In this document: in pieces, positions 1 through 10,903 of the stretch
Layout: every line of letters starts with the position of its first letter
Numbering within the stretch: the first letter of the stretch is position 1
Position numbers and translations under genes: made by a program
Assembly (NCBI GenBank): GCA_032191485.1
Contig: JAVDOI010000008.1
Location: 17,210,674 to 17,274,673 of the forward strand
Length of the DNA stretch: 64,000 nt
From: Leptoclinus maculatus
Lineage: Eukaryota > Chordata > Actinopteri > Perciformes > Stichaeidae
Direction of reading: 5' to 3'
The notes under the pieces: model-generated
What the model was told of the DNA's origin: nothing
Database searches by the model: none
What the model saw: the letters and a program-made list of their open reading frames with translations, nothing else

Positions 1-2828
1 TCGGCAGAAAGGCAATCGGCTGCAACAGAGAAAAATAAATACTAACATGCTCATGGTGGATGACTTCTGCGTCATTGAGGAGTCTCTACCTTCAGTTAGG
101 TGTGTGAGGACTTTCCGCCGAATATGACTGGAAATGTATTTGTGATACGTCAAGTGTAGTGTAAAGTTGTACCTGATTAAGTTCATCTTTTTCCTGACAA
201 AATTACACATGGAAAAATAAAGTTGATCAGCAATTTGACCACAGACCTACCTTGTAGCTCTCTTGCACCCTGGAAGCAGCTTTGATCTGCATGCATGGAA
301 ATTAATTCTTTTTATACTTTTGTGCAAAGAATGATTGACAGCTGCTTGATTTCATCAATGGCCTTGTCAAATAATACGTGTTGTTTTTGTATCCCATTCA
401 AAGGCCAATGTGCTTGTCTAACCATAATATTGGTCTTTTGGGCACACGGATAGGGCACACCCTGTGTTTGCTCAAATAATGGATGAAGTTTGTGACAGGT
501 AACAGAGACAATGTACAACTACAGAGTTCTGGTGCAAGACATCAGTAGAGATGTATCTGTTAAAAATGAAATGAAATACAATGAAAGAAAACAGAAACAC
601 AAATCTGTTTTAAGACTTTTAAATGCAACAACTCTAAATAAATGTAAGCATAAATAATTTGAGTATACTGACTGAATTGTGCTCAGTATGCCTTTGAGAA
701 TCAAACCGCAGGCATTGATCCTGTTGGAGGATGTAGTTTGGGTTGGTATTGAACGGTACTGCATTGCACAGAGAGATGTTACTGCCATTACGCCCACCGC
801 CTGAACATTATAGCCTTCATGAAGGTTTTATTGCAGGACTGTTGTATTACAACAAACTGTCTATAGTACAACAGTCCTACAATAGTCAGTATCAGTTGTT
901 TCCCCTGGGAACTTGTTTTTTTTTGTAACTTGGTTTTTCTGTATTTGGTTGGGTTTTCTGCAGCTTATTTCTATTTTTTAGAATGTGTTGTTCGTGTTTG
1001 ATTGCATTGCCTGTATTCGATTGTATTTTCCATATTTACAGTGTGTTTTATTATGTTGCCAATGTGATGTGAACTTGATGAAGATGTTTTTTCTGAGCTG
1101 TTAGGGCCACACCTTACTGTGGTTTTAGTGTCCTTGCCATATCCGCTTTCACTCTACTTTAACCATAGTGTAGTTACAATAACCATAATCCTTTTCTAAA
1201 CTTAACCACACCTTTGCAAGCACATGAAAAACAAATAAGAAAACGTATAACAGGATGTAGTCAGGTGATAATTTTCTCAAAACAGTCGGTGTAAAGCCGT
1301 CTCTTTCTACAGATCAGTATAGGAAATCCCATTAGCAAAATACTAATCTCACCAAACATATAAAACTGCATTGAACACACACTTAACCAACTTTTAACAT
1401 GACAGCCGCCATACCAAATTATTAACATCACAAGGTAGTCTCAAAATAAGACTGTGATTGGTTCGAAGAAATACAACAAGCAAGAGCATTTGTTCCCCCC
1501 TGTAGTAGAATGATAATGTGTGGAGCCAGACCTTTCTTTAGCGCTAACACAGTGATTTTGAGACCTGGTCTGGCTTTGCGTGACAAGCCTACATTTGCAT
1601 TTAACTTTAAAAAAAAATTGTATTGACATGATAGGGTTTCATTCTCAATATTGGAGTAATTTTAGTTCAAAATGTGTGTGCTGTGCAGAGGAGGAAGTCA
1701 AGAATTATAGGAACTAGAAAATGTCATGTGGCTACTGCCCAAAGATGTTGCAATATACGCCAATATTACCAGTAGTAAGATGTATCATTGAGGTTCATTT
1801 GAGATATCGATTCTCTCATTTCTGCATTTCAGATTCATACTCTTGGAAATGACGGTAACACAGTGAAATTAGTTCAATTCATTCAATTTCATTTCTTCAT
1901 AAAAAGAGTATTAAACTGACAAATCTTTAGTCAAAAAAGTAAAACAATAAAATAACATGTGAATACAATAAATGTCATATCAACTACATGCAGATGGCTT
2001 GTAATGACAGGAAAAGCACAGGTGTAATTATTACCATGCAAGGTGGTTACACAATGTGCTTTTTCTGTCAAGACATGTCTGACTGCTTGAGAGACATTTC
2101 TGTGTCCTAGACATGCTCTGTCTCCCCCTAGTGGACACTGGTATATTTCAGAATCAGAATCAGAACCCTTTAATTGCCAAAGTATGTTGCACATACAAGG
2201 AATTTGACATAGTGGATAGTGCATAATATTAAACAATCAACACAGTTTATGTCCAGGGTGAGAGGGGTCGGCTACAATGCTTCTTGCTCGCTTCAGGGTC
2301 CTTGAAGCAAACAAGTCTTGGAGGGACGGCAGATTGCAGCCAATCACCCTCTCGGCAGAGCGAATGATGCGCTGCAGTCTGCCCTTGTCCTTGGCTGTGG
2401 CTGCAGTGTACCAGACTGTGATGGAGGAGCAGAGGATGGACTCAACGATGGCTGTGTAGAAATGCACCATCATTGTCTTTGGCAGGTTGAATTTCTTCAG
2501 CTGCATCAGGAAGTACATCCTCTGCTGAGCCTTCTTGGTGATGGAGCTGATGTTCAGCTCCCACTTGAGGTCCTGGGTTATGATGGAGCCCAGGAAGCGG
2601 AAGGACTCCACAGCGTTGACGGGGGAGTCACACGGGGTGATAGGGGCAGGTGTGGCTGCGTTCTTGCAGAAATCCACAACCATCTCCACTGTCTTTAGAG
2701 CGTTGAGCTCTAGGTTGTTCATCCCCACCAGAGATGAGTCCAATGAGGGTGGTGTCATCCGCAAACTTCAGCAGCTTGACGGACTGGTGACTGACTGATG
2801 GGTGGTACAGAGGCATGGGCCCCTGCAG
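1..2828. repeat. Segmental duplication, copy 1 (partner 10,904-13,731)
   Basis: Every landmark here recurs at a constant offset of 10,903 bp with no net indel and only a handful of substitutions (for example T at 1,166 against C at 12,069). The partner begins about 260 bp upstream of the lectin start codon, so this copy is the 5' flank of a presumed second lectin gene left of the window. Identity stops sharply after 2,828. Apart from the LINE fragment at 2,150-2,828, I recognise no coding function in it; the short open frames are conserved only because the DNA is. Confidence 0.93.
2150..2828 (-). mobile_element. Rex1/Babar-like LINE fragment, 3' end (copy 1)
   Basis: The minus strand encodes the C-terminal part of a non-LTR reverse transcriptase: a frame around FADDTTLIGLI near the upstream end, then LNALKTVEMVVDF, ESFRFLGSIITQDLKW, FYTAIVESILCSSITVWY and PSHPGHKL. 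The element ends at 2,150 in GAATCA-type repeats, typical of fish Rex1-like 3' ends. About 305 bp present in the 17,170 copy is missing here, and the upstream part is cut off at the 2,828 breakpoint. The clade name rests on motif memory; another CR1-group family is possible. Confidence 0.8.
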
Positions 2829-2831
2829 ACC

Positions 2832-3184
2832 ATATTACCAGTAGTAAGATGTATCATTGAGGTTCATTTGAGATATCGCTTCTCTCATTTCTGCATTTCA
2901 GATTCATACTCTTGGAAATGACGGTAACACAGTGAAATTAGTTCAATTCATTCAATTTCATTTCTTCATAAAAAGAGTATTAAACTGACAAATCTTTAGT
3001 CAAAAAAGTAAAACAATAAAATAACATGTGAATACAATAAATGGCATATCAACTACATGCAGATGGCTTGTAATGACAGGAAAAGCACAGGTGTAATTAT
3101 TACCATGCAAGGTGGTTACACAATGTGCTTTTTCTGTCAAGACATGTCTGACTGCTTGAGAGACATTTCTGTGTCCTAGACATG

Positions 3185-3186
<2 letters not shown>
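2832..3186. repeat. Extra partial copy of the 1,762-2,118 module
   Basis: This stretch repeats 1,762-2,118, 12,665-13,021 and 16,791-17,145. At diagnostic sites (the cgcttctc and atggcata variants near 2,877 and 3,041) it agrees with the 16.8-kb copy and not with the adjacent 1.8-kb or 12.7-kb copies. It joins copy 1 directly at 2,829 and runs into a CT repeat. Confidence 0.85.

Positions 3187-3213
<27 letters not shown>
3185..3213. repeat. (CT)n microsatellite
   Basis: Uninterrupted CT run, marking the right edge of the duplicated module; unique sequence follows. Confidence 0.97.
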
Positions 3214-3215
<2 letters not shown>

Positions 3216-3604
3216 CAATCAGGCTTAAATATTAGCCTCACCTTTCATGAAGAATTTACGTTGCTAATATGTTAATGATTGTCATTTTGTTTGTATAACC
3301 CAGTGTATCATGTTACGGATCACATTTTGAAGCAGCAAATTAACCATCTGAATTTTGGGAACTCCCCTTCATGTCTGTCTGCAGGTCGTTCCGGCGAATG
3401 CTAGATGTCAACCAGAACACACACTGACTTCCCGAACCTGCAACCAACAGATAAGATGGAGGAGCAGCAGCGGGATCTGATACATCCAAGGAGAGGCTTT
3501 TTTTTATTATTGTTTAAGAGCAACAGAAAGTAGTCTGTGTGAAACGGCTGTGAGGTGTGATGCTTTCTGCCTGTTAACTAAGCTACCGATCAGCAGCCTG
3601 CACC

Positions 3605-3606
<2 letters not shown>

Positions 3607-3677
<71 letters not shown>
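3607..3677. repeat. (CA)n microsatellite, about 71 bp
   Basis: Perfect CA dinucleotide run. The His/Thr-rich open frame across it is an artefact of the repeat. Confidence 0.98.
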
Positions 3678-3680
<3 letters not shown>

Positions 3681-4191
3681 TATACACAAGTTGTCACTTT
3701 CATCTCAATCAACTGAACAATTTTTGGTATTTAGAATTTGAAGAGGCTTTGCCATGAAGAAACTATAATATAAAGCCTTTTGAGAATTTATTCTCTAACT
3801 CATGCTTTGTCATTCACGGTTGATTGTTCTGAAAGTGACCCCATACAACAGATAACACAAAATGATTACCAAAAAATTCCTCAAGTTTCCGTCAATGTCT
3901 CACATTACTTCTGTTCTCTGTATTGTGTCTGTAAGGTAAACATCGATGTAGATATTAGTCGCGTACTGTGACCAACCTAACCCGCTGTCCATGCTTTCAT
4001 GTCACATATATGAAATCCACATAGTCACGAGTGTTTAGAGTGCTGTTGTTGATTCATGATAATCTGTTAATTCCCATGTTTAGCTTTATGGAGGAAAGTA
4101 GTGGATTGCACTGTTCAGATACACAGGAAAACTCTGTCATGTTTCTATAAAAGAACTATTGAAACCAACAACTATGAACTATGGGATATTA

Positions 4192-4322
<131 letters not shown>

Positions 4323-5363
4323 GGGTGTGAAATGGGGGTGGGCTACTACCGACCTCCCTCTCCGACAGTGGCCCAGTGATGGAGCGGCCATGTTTGAAAT
4401 ATTGCTGCCTGTGAGACTGATGGATGATATTTCATATCTGATGGTATAAATACCCAGAGAGTAAGTCTGACAGACAAGAGCGATGGGGAGATAGATGCAA
4501 GAAAGATAGAAATCTACAGGAAAAGTGAACATTGGTGGTTGTTTGAGAGAACCAGAACAAAATGGCTGACCCAAGTATCTTAAAGTATTGTGTGCAACAA
4601 GAAATTCGTTAGAAGTCATTGTGGGTTCAGGTTCAGGGCTTTGCTGGGTGATGTCTTGCAACCTGTCTTAAACCTAAGGAGCTCTGTCTTAGCAATATTT
4701 ATTTTTAAAAAGTTGTGCAAAAAGAGCTAGCAGGTTCAGCTGAATCAGCATGCTGTATGCAAATTTCAGTGTGTGCATGAAAGTTGCATACTAATCTTGG
4801 AAAAACGAGGAAGGTGATTTTATACATGGTCCAGAACAGCAGGTATGTTGGTGATGGATGAGAAGTTGTAAGCTTTAAAGGTCAATGTTTATGTTTCTAT
4901 GTTAGGTCATTCTTTTGTTCCACACATACACAACACGAAGAGAGAAGTCTCTTTCCACGGTCCATTTGGCCATTATGAAGAAGTATCATGGTAATACCAT
5001 TATTTTAACTCCCAAATTATCACAGTATTTCCATGATGCAAAAATACTATGATACTGTAGCATACTATTATAAAATACCATGAGCAAGCACAACTGGTAT
5101 TGAATGAACAGTCGTCTTATTTAAACAGAAGGAACAAAAATACACATGATTTGTTGGCTTCAACAGAAAACTCTATTCATTCACCACTTGCAGGGTGTCA
5201 CCATGAGATGGCACTAGCTCCACAAAAACACATTCAGGCTATAGTGTTATTTCTTCTTCAAAGAGATGGTTACATAGGCCTCAGTGCTTCCCAAAAATGT
5301 TGAACTATTTCTTTAATGTGCACAAACAATTATACACAAAGAGTTAATGTTCAGCAAGTAAAG

Positions 5364-5369
5364 TTTAAT
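5364..5369 (-). promoter_or_regulatory. Candidate polyadenylation signal of the lectin gene
   Basis: ATTAAA on the minus strand, about 155 nt past the lectin stop codon. It is the nearest good variant signal; no transcript evidence. Confidence 0.4.
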
Positions 5370-5521
5370 TCCAGGTACTGTAAAGCATTACAATCTCTTG
5401 CAGAAGTTGGCCTAGCAATGTGCTTTAGTAATAGTTGTGCATGAGTAAAACATATCTTATTGAAGGAAGAGAAGCAGAAACATGCATAGATTTTAGGGTT
5501 ATTTTTAAGTGATTTCAGACT

Positions 5522-8500
5522 CTATATGGAATCCTCTGTTTCTGTCCCAGTGACTTCCACCTCACACAGTGTCAGGAACTCTGTTCTTCCAGGAATCACA
5601 ATGTTTACGTAACGGCCTTCCATCCCGTTACACTCAAAGGTTGTGGCGAGCCCACCTTGCATACACAAGATGACAGCACATCTGATGAAAAAGGAAACAG
5701 AATTATGAGTAAAACTACATCACAAGACAAAAAACTCTGCTTAGATCTCACCACTGGATCTATTATAGATACCGATGATGCTGTTGGAGTGAAACATATA
5801 GGTTTCTGTTAGGAAATCATGTACTTATCCAGTACACTGATTTCCTATAACTTACAAAAGCAATGTAAAATGTTCAAATATAATATAAAACAGAAAGTGG
5901 GGTTACTTGGGATTAGTGTTGCCATTGTCATCGAGGGAATTTCCAATGCGGATCTCAGCACCATTGATCCTTTCGTGGCAACAATCGCTTCTGTTGATGA
6001 TGGTGACGGTGTTGACTTTATACGTCTTCAGAAGGTCCAGTCTCCACCATGGTTTCATCTGTGCTTGTGTATGGGTACAGGACTCCTCTGACCATTGGCT
6101 AGCACGGTTTCCGTCAACGGCACGAGAAGCCAAGCCATGATGGCTCGTAGAGGACTGAGTCACTTTTCCACCTCTAGCAATATTAGGTACTAGATAAAGT
6201 CACAAAAGTTATTATTAAAGATTGGGGAAGGCACAGAAATATTACATGTTTTGATCTGACTAAAGCCACGAAATAACAGGCAATCAGCATATTTGAGTGA
6301 ACTTCTACTGTGACTGTCTGCTCAAAGTCATCTATTTGACACTTTATTTGGTACAAACAATAACAATAATAATAATATAAAATAACACCAGTTGGAGCAG
6401 TGTTTAATTATGAAATGTGATATTGAAGATAGACTAAGAAAGGCACACATATTACATATGTCTGTGTACTACAAATGGAATTCATTGGGGAAAATATCAA
6501 TAAATTGATTGAACTACTTAAAAGAGTAGTCTCACCGAAATTGCCACTTGTCCCAGTGACTTCCACCTCACACAGTGTCAGGAACTCTGTTCTTCCAGGA
6601 ATCACAATGTTTACGTAACGGCCTTCCATCCCGTTACACTCAAAGGTTGTGGCGAGCCCACCTTGCATACACAAGATGACAGCACATCTGATGAAAAAGG
6701 AAACAGAATTATGAGTAAAACTACATCACAAGACAAAAAACTCTGCTTAGATCTCACCACTGGATCTATTATAGATACCGATGATGCTGTTGGAGTGAAA
6801 CATATAGGTTTCTGTTAGGAAATCATGTACTTATCCAGTACACTGATTTCCTATAACTTACAAAAGCAATGTAAAATGTTCAAATATAATATAAAACAGA
6901 AAGTGGGGTTACTTGGGATTAGTGTTGCCATTGTCATCGAGGGAATTTCCAATGCGGATCTCAGCACCATTGATCCTTTCGTGGCAACAATCGCTTCTGT
7001 TGATGATGGTGACGGTGTTGACTTTATACGTCTTCAGAAGGTCCAGCCTCCACCATGGTTTCATCTGTGCTTGTGTATGGGTACAGGACTCCTCTGACCA
7101 TTGGCTAGCACGGTTTCCGTCAATGGCACGAGAAGCCAAGCCATGATAGTCCGTAGAGGACTGAGTCACTTTTCCACCTCTAGCAATATTAGGTACTAGA
7201 TAAAGTCACAAAAGTTATTATTAAAGATTGGGGAAGGCACAGAAATATTACATGTTTTGATCTGACCAAAGCCACCAAATAACAGGCAATCAGCATATTT
7301 GAGTGAACTTCTACTGTGACTGTCTGCTCAAAGTCATCTATTTGACCCTTTATTTGTTACAAACAATAACAATAATAATAATATAAAATAACACCAGTTG
7401 GAGCAGTGTTTAATTATGAAATGTGATATTGAAGATAGACTAAGAAAGGCACACATATTACATATGTCTGTGTACTACAAATGGAATTCATTGGGGAAAA
7501 TATCAATAAATTGATTGAACTACTAAAAAGAGTAGTCTCACCCAAATTGCCACTTGTCCCAGTGACTTCCACCTCACACAGTGTCAGGGACTCTGTTCTT
7601 CCAGGAATCACAATGTTTACGTAACGGCCTTCCATCCCGTTACACTCAAAGGTTGTGGCGAGCCCACCTTGCATACACAAGATGACAGCACATCTGATGA
7701 AAAAGGAAACAGAATTATGAGTAAAACTACATCACAAGACAAAAAACTCTGCTTAGATCTCACCACTGGATCTATTATAGATACCGATGATGCTGTTGGA
7801 GTGAAACATATAGGTTTCTGTTAGGAAATCATGTACTTATCCAGTACACTGATTTCCTATAACTTACAAAAGCAATGTAAAATGTTCAAATATAATATAA
7901 AACAGAAAGTGGGGTTACTTGGGATTAGTGTTGCCATTGTCATCGAGGGAATTTCCAATGCGGATCTCAGCACCATTGATCCTTTCGTGGCAACAATCGC
8001 TTCTGTTGATGATGGTGACGGTGTTGACTTTATACGTCTTCAGAAGGTCCAGTCTCCACCATGGTTTCATCTCTGTTTGTGTATGGGTACAGGACCCCTC
8101 TGACCATTGGCTAGCACGGTTTCCGTCAATGGCACGAGAAGCCAAGCCATGATGGCTCGTAGAGGACTGAGTCACTTTTCCACCTCTAGCAATATTAGGT
8201 CCTAGATAAAGTCACAAAAGTTATTATTAAAGATTGGGGAAGGCACAGAAATATTACATGTTTTGATCTGACTAAAGCCACGAAATAACAGGCAATCAGC
8301 ATATTTGAGTGAACTTCTACTGTGACTGTCTGCTCAAAGTCATCTATTTGACACTTTATTTGGTACAAACAATAACAATAATAATAATATAAAATAACAC
8401 CAGTTGGAGCAGTGTTTAATTATGAAATGTGATATTGAAGATAGACTAAGAAAGGCACACATATTACATATGTCTGTGTACTACAAATGGAATTCATTGG

Positions 8501-10647
8501 GGAAAATATCAATAAATTGATTGAACTACTTAAAAGAGTAGTCTCACCGAAATTGCCACTTGTCCCAGTGACTTCCACCTCACACAGTGTCAGGAACTCT
8601 GTTCTTCCAGGAATCACAATGTTTACGTAACGGCCTTCCATCCCGTTACACTCAAAGGTTGTGGCGAGCCCACCTTGCATACACAAGATGACAGCACATC
8701 TGACGAAAAAGGAAACAGAATTATGAGTAAAACTACATCACAAGACAAAAAACTCTGCTTAGATCTCACCACTGGATCTATTATAGATACCGATGATGCT
8801 GTTGGAGTGAAACATATAGGTTTCTGTTAGGAAATCATGTACTTATCCAGTACACTGATTTCCTATAACTTACAAAAGCAATGTAAAATGTTCAAATATA
8901 ATATAAAACAGAAAGTGGGGTTACTTGGGATTAGTGTTGCCATTGTCATCGAGGGAATTTCCAATGCGGATCTCAGCACCATTGATCCTTTCGTGGCAAC
9001 AATCGCTTCTGTTGATGATGGTGACGGTATTGACTTTATACGTCTTCAGAAGGTCCAGCCTCCACCATGGTTTCATCTGTGCTTGTGTATGGGTACAGGA
9101 CTCCTCTGACCATTGGCTAGCACGGTTTCCGTCAATGGCACGAGAAGCCAAGCCATGATAGTCCGTAGAGGACTGAGTCACTTTTCCACCTCTAGCAATA
9201 TTAGGTACTAGATAAAGTCACAAAAGTTATTATTAAAGATTGGGGAAGGCACAGAAATATTACATGTTTTGATCTGACCAAAGCCACCAAATAACAGGCA
9301 ATCAGCATATTTGAGTGAACTTCTACTGTGACTGTCTGCTCAAAGTCATCTATTTGACCCTTTATTTGGTACAAACAATAACAATAATAATAATATAAAA
9401 TAACACCAGTTGGAGCAGTGTTTAATTATGAAATGTGATATTGAAGATAGACTAAGAAAGGCACACATATTACATATGTCTGTGTACTACAAATGGAATT
9501 CATTGGGGAAAATATCAATAAATTGATTGAACTACTAAAAAGAGTAGTCTCACCCAAATTGCCACTTGTCCCAGTGACTTCCACCTCACACAGTGTCAGG
9601 GACTCTGTTCTTCCAGGAATCACAATGTTTACGTAACGGCCTTCCATCCCGTTACACTCAAAGGTTGTGGCGAGCCCACCTTGCATACACAAGATGACAG
9701 CACATCTGACGAAAAAGGAAACAGAATTATGAGTAAAACTACATCACAAGACAAAAAACTCTGCTTAGATCTCACCACTGGATCTATTATAGATACCGAT
9801 GATGCTGTTGGAGTGAAACATATAGGTTTCTGTTAGGAAATCATGTACTTATCCAGTACACTGATTTCCTATAACTTACAAAAGCAATGTAAAATGTTCA
9901 AATATAATATAAAACAGAAAGTGGGGTTACTTGGGATTAGTGTTGCCATTGTCATCGAGGGAATTTCCAATGCGGATCTCAGCACCATTGATCCTTTCGT
10001 GGCAACAATCGCTTCTGTTGATGATGGTGACGGTGTTGACTTTATACGTCTTCAGAAGGTCCAGCCTCCACCATGGTTTCATCTGTGCTTGTGTATGGGT
10101 ACAGGACCCCTCTGACCATTGGCTAGCACGGTTTCCGTCAATGGCACGAGAAGCCAAGCCATGATGGCTCGTAGAGGACTGAGTCACTTTTCCACCTCTA
10201 GCAATATTAGGTCCTAGATAAAGTCACAAAAGTTATTATTAAAGATTGGGGAAGGCACAGAAATATTACATGTTTTGATCTGACCAAAGCCACCAAATAA
10301 CAGGCAATCAGCATATTTGAGTGAACTTCTACTGTGACTGTCTGCTCAAAGTCATCTATTTGACACTTTATTTGGTACAAACAATAACAATAATAATAAT
10401 ATAAAATAACACCAGTTGGAGCAGTGTTTAATTATGAAATGTGATATTGAAGATAGACTAAGAAAGGCACACATATTACATATGTCTGTGTACTACAAAT
10501 GGAATTCATTGGGGAAAATATCAATAAATTGATTGAACTACTTAAAAGAGTAGTCTCACCCAAATTGCCACTTGTCTGTCCGAGAACAGCCAACAAGACA
10601 AAGACCACAGCTGGAGAAATCATCCTGTGGAGCAAGTTCATACTCAT
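5522..10647 (-). CDS. Secreted five-domain F-type lectin (fucolectin-like)
   Basis: Predicted extracellular fucose-binding lectin of the eel-agglutinin family. Exon 1 (10647-10560) encodes an M-start hydrophobic signal peptide ending near GQTSG. Five two-exon lectin domains follow: 10213-9931 + 9705-9554; 9207-8925 + 8699-8548; 8201-7919 + 7693-7542; 7195-6913 + 6687-6536; 6189-5907 + 5681-5522 (stop TAG 5524-5522). All junctions are GT/AG and join in frame: 2,271 nt, 756 aa, 145 aa per repeat. Every domain keeps the family fucose-site pattern H-x26-R-x-D-x4-R (H of CTHTQ, then RSDCCHER) with the adjacent CC pair, so all five look able to bind. The ends are nearly identical among domains. Fish lectins with several tandem F-type domains are known; binding and an immune role are inferred from the family. 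Whether all five units are real, rather than an assembly artefact, cannot be judged from sequence alone. Confidence 0.93.
5541..10574. repeat. 1,006-bp tandem array, five lectin-domain units
   Basis: Each unit is exon A (283 bp), a 225-bp intron, exon B (152 bp) and a 346-bp intron, at exactly 1,006-bp spacing (exon A starts at 5907, 6913, 7919, 8925, 9931). Introns are as conserved as exons, so the copies are young or homogenised. Variants alternate: exon A reads TDYH at 6909 and 8921 but TSHH at 5903, 7915 and 9927; exon B reads EFLT...GNFG at 6408 and 8420 but ESLT...GNLG at 7414 and 9426. Confidence 0.97.
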
Positions 10648-10903
10648 ATAATGTTATTAAACCTATGCATGCATTTCTACACACACATACATTAATATAC
10701 ATAATACGCAAATACATTTTTAAGAACTCGACCATAGCAGTCTAAATTAAAGCTGTGTATCTGTTAATAATCCGGAGTGGAAATCAAAAAGTTAGTTAGG
10801 CTAACTTGTTATCACAGCACAACTACTACAATTACTACTTCACTGTAATTCAAGTTGTATCTGTTACACCGTACCATGAAATAGTCTTGATAAACTGTGT
10901 GGA
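10648..10903 (-). promoter_or_regulatory. Lectin 5' UTR / proximal promoter region
   Basis: AT-rich sequence immediately upstream of the start codon and just left of the duplicated block. A weak TATA-like stretch lies around 10,692-10,700 on the minus strand. No transcription start can be fixed. Confidence 0.35.

Noticed and set aside
312..797. Minus-strand frames of 68 and 92 codons, duplicated at 11.2-11.7 kb
   Set aside because: Preserved across copies, but the duplication is too recent for this to show selection; no family recognised and part of the second ends at the tandem-duplication junction.
2277..2816. Plus-strand frames repeated at 13.2-13.8 and 17.6-18.2 kb
   Set aside because: Antisense shadows of the Rex1-like reverse-transcriptase remnant; conserved only because the DNA is duplicated.
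3386..3535. Exon-like stretch after an AG, including MEEQQRDLIHPRRG
   Set aside because: No donor, partner exon or domain could be found.
5819..10164. Plus-strand 90- and 77-codon frames repeated five times
   Set aside because: Antisense to lectin exon A and its intron; they repeat because the 1,006-bp unit does.
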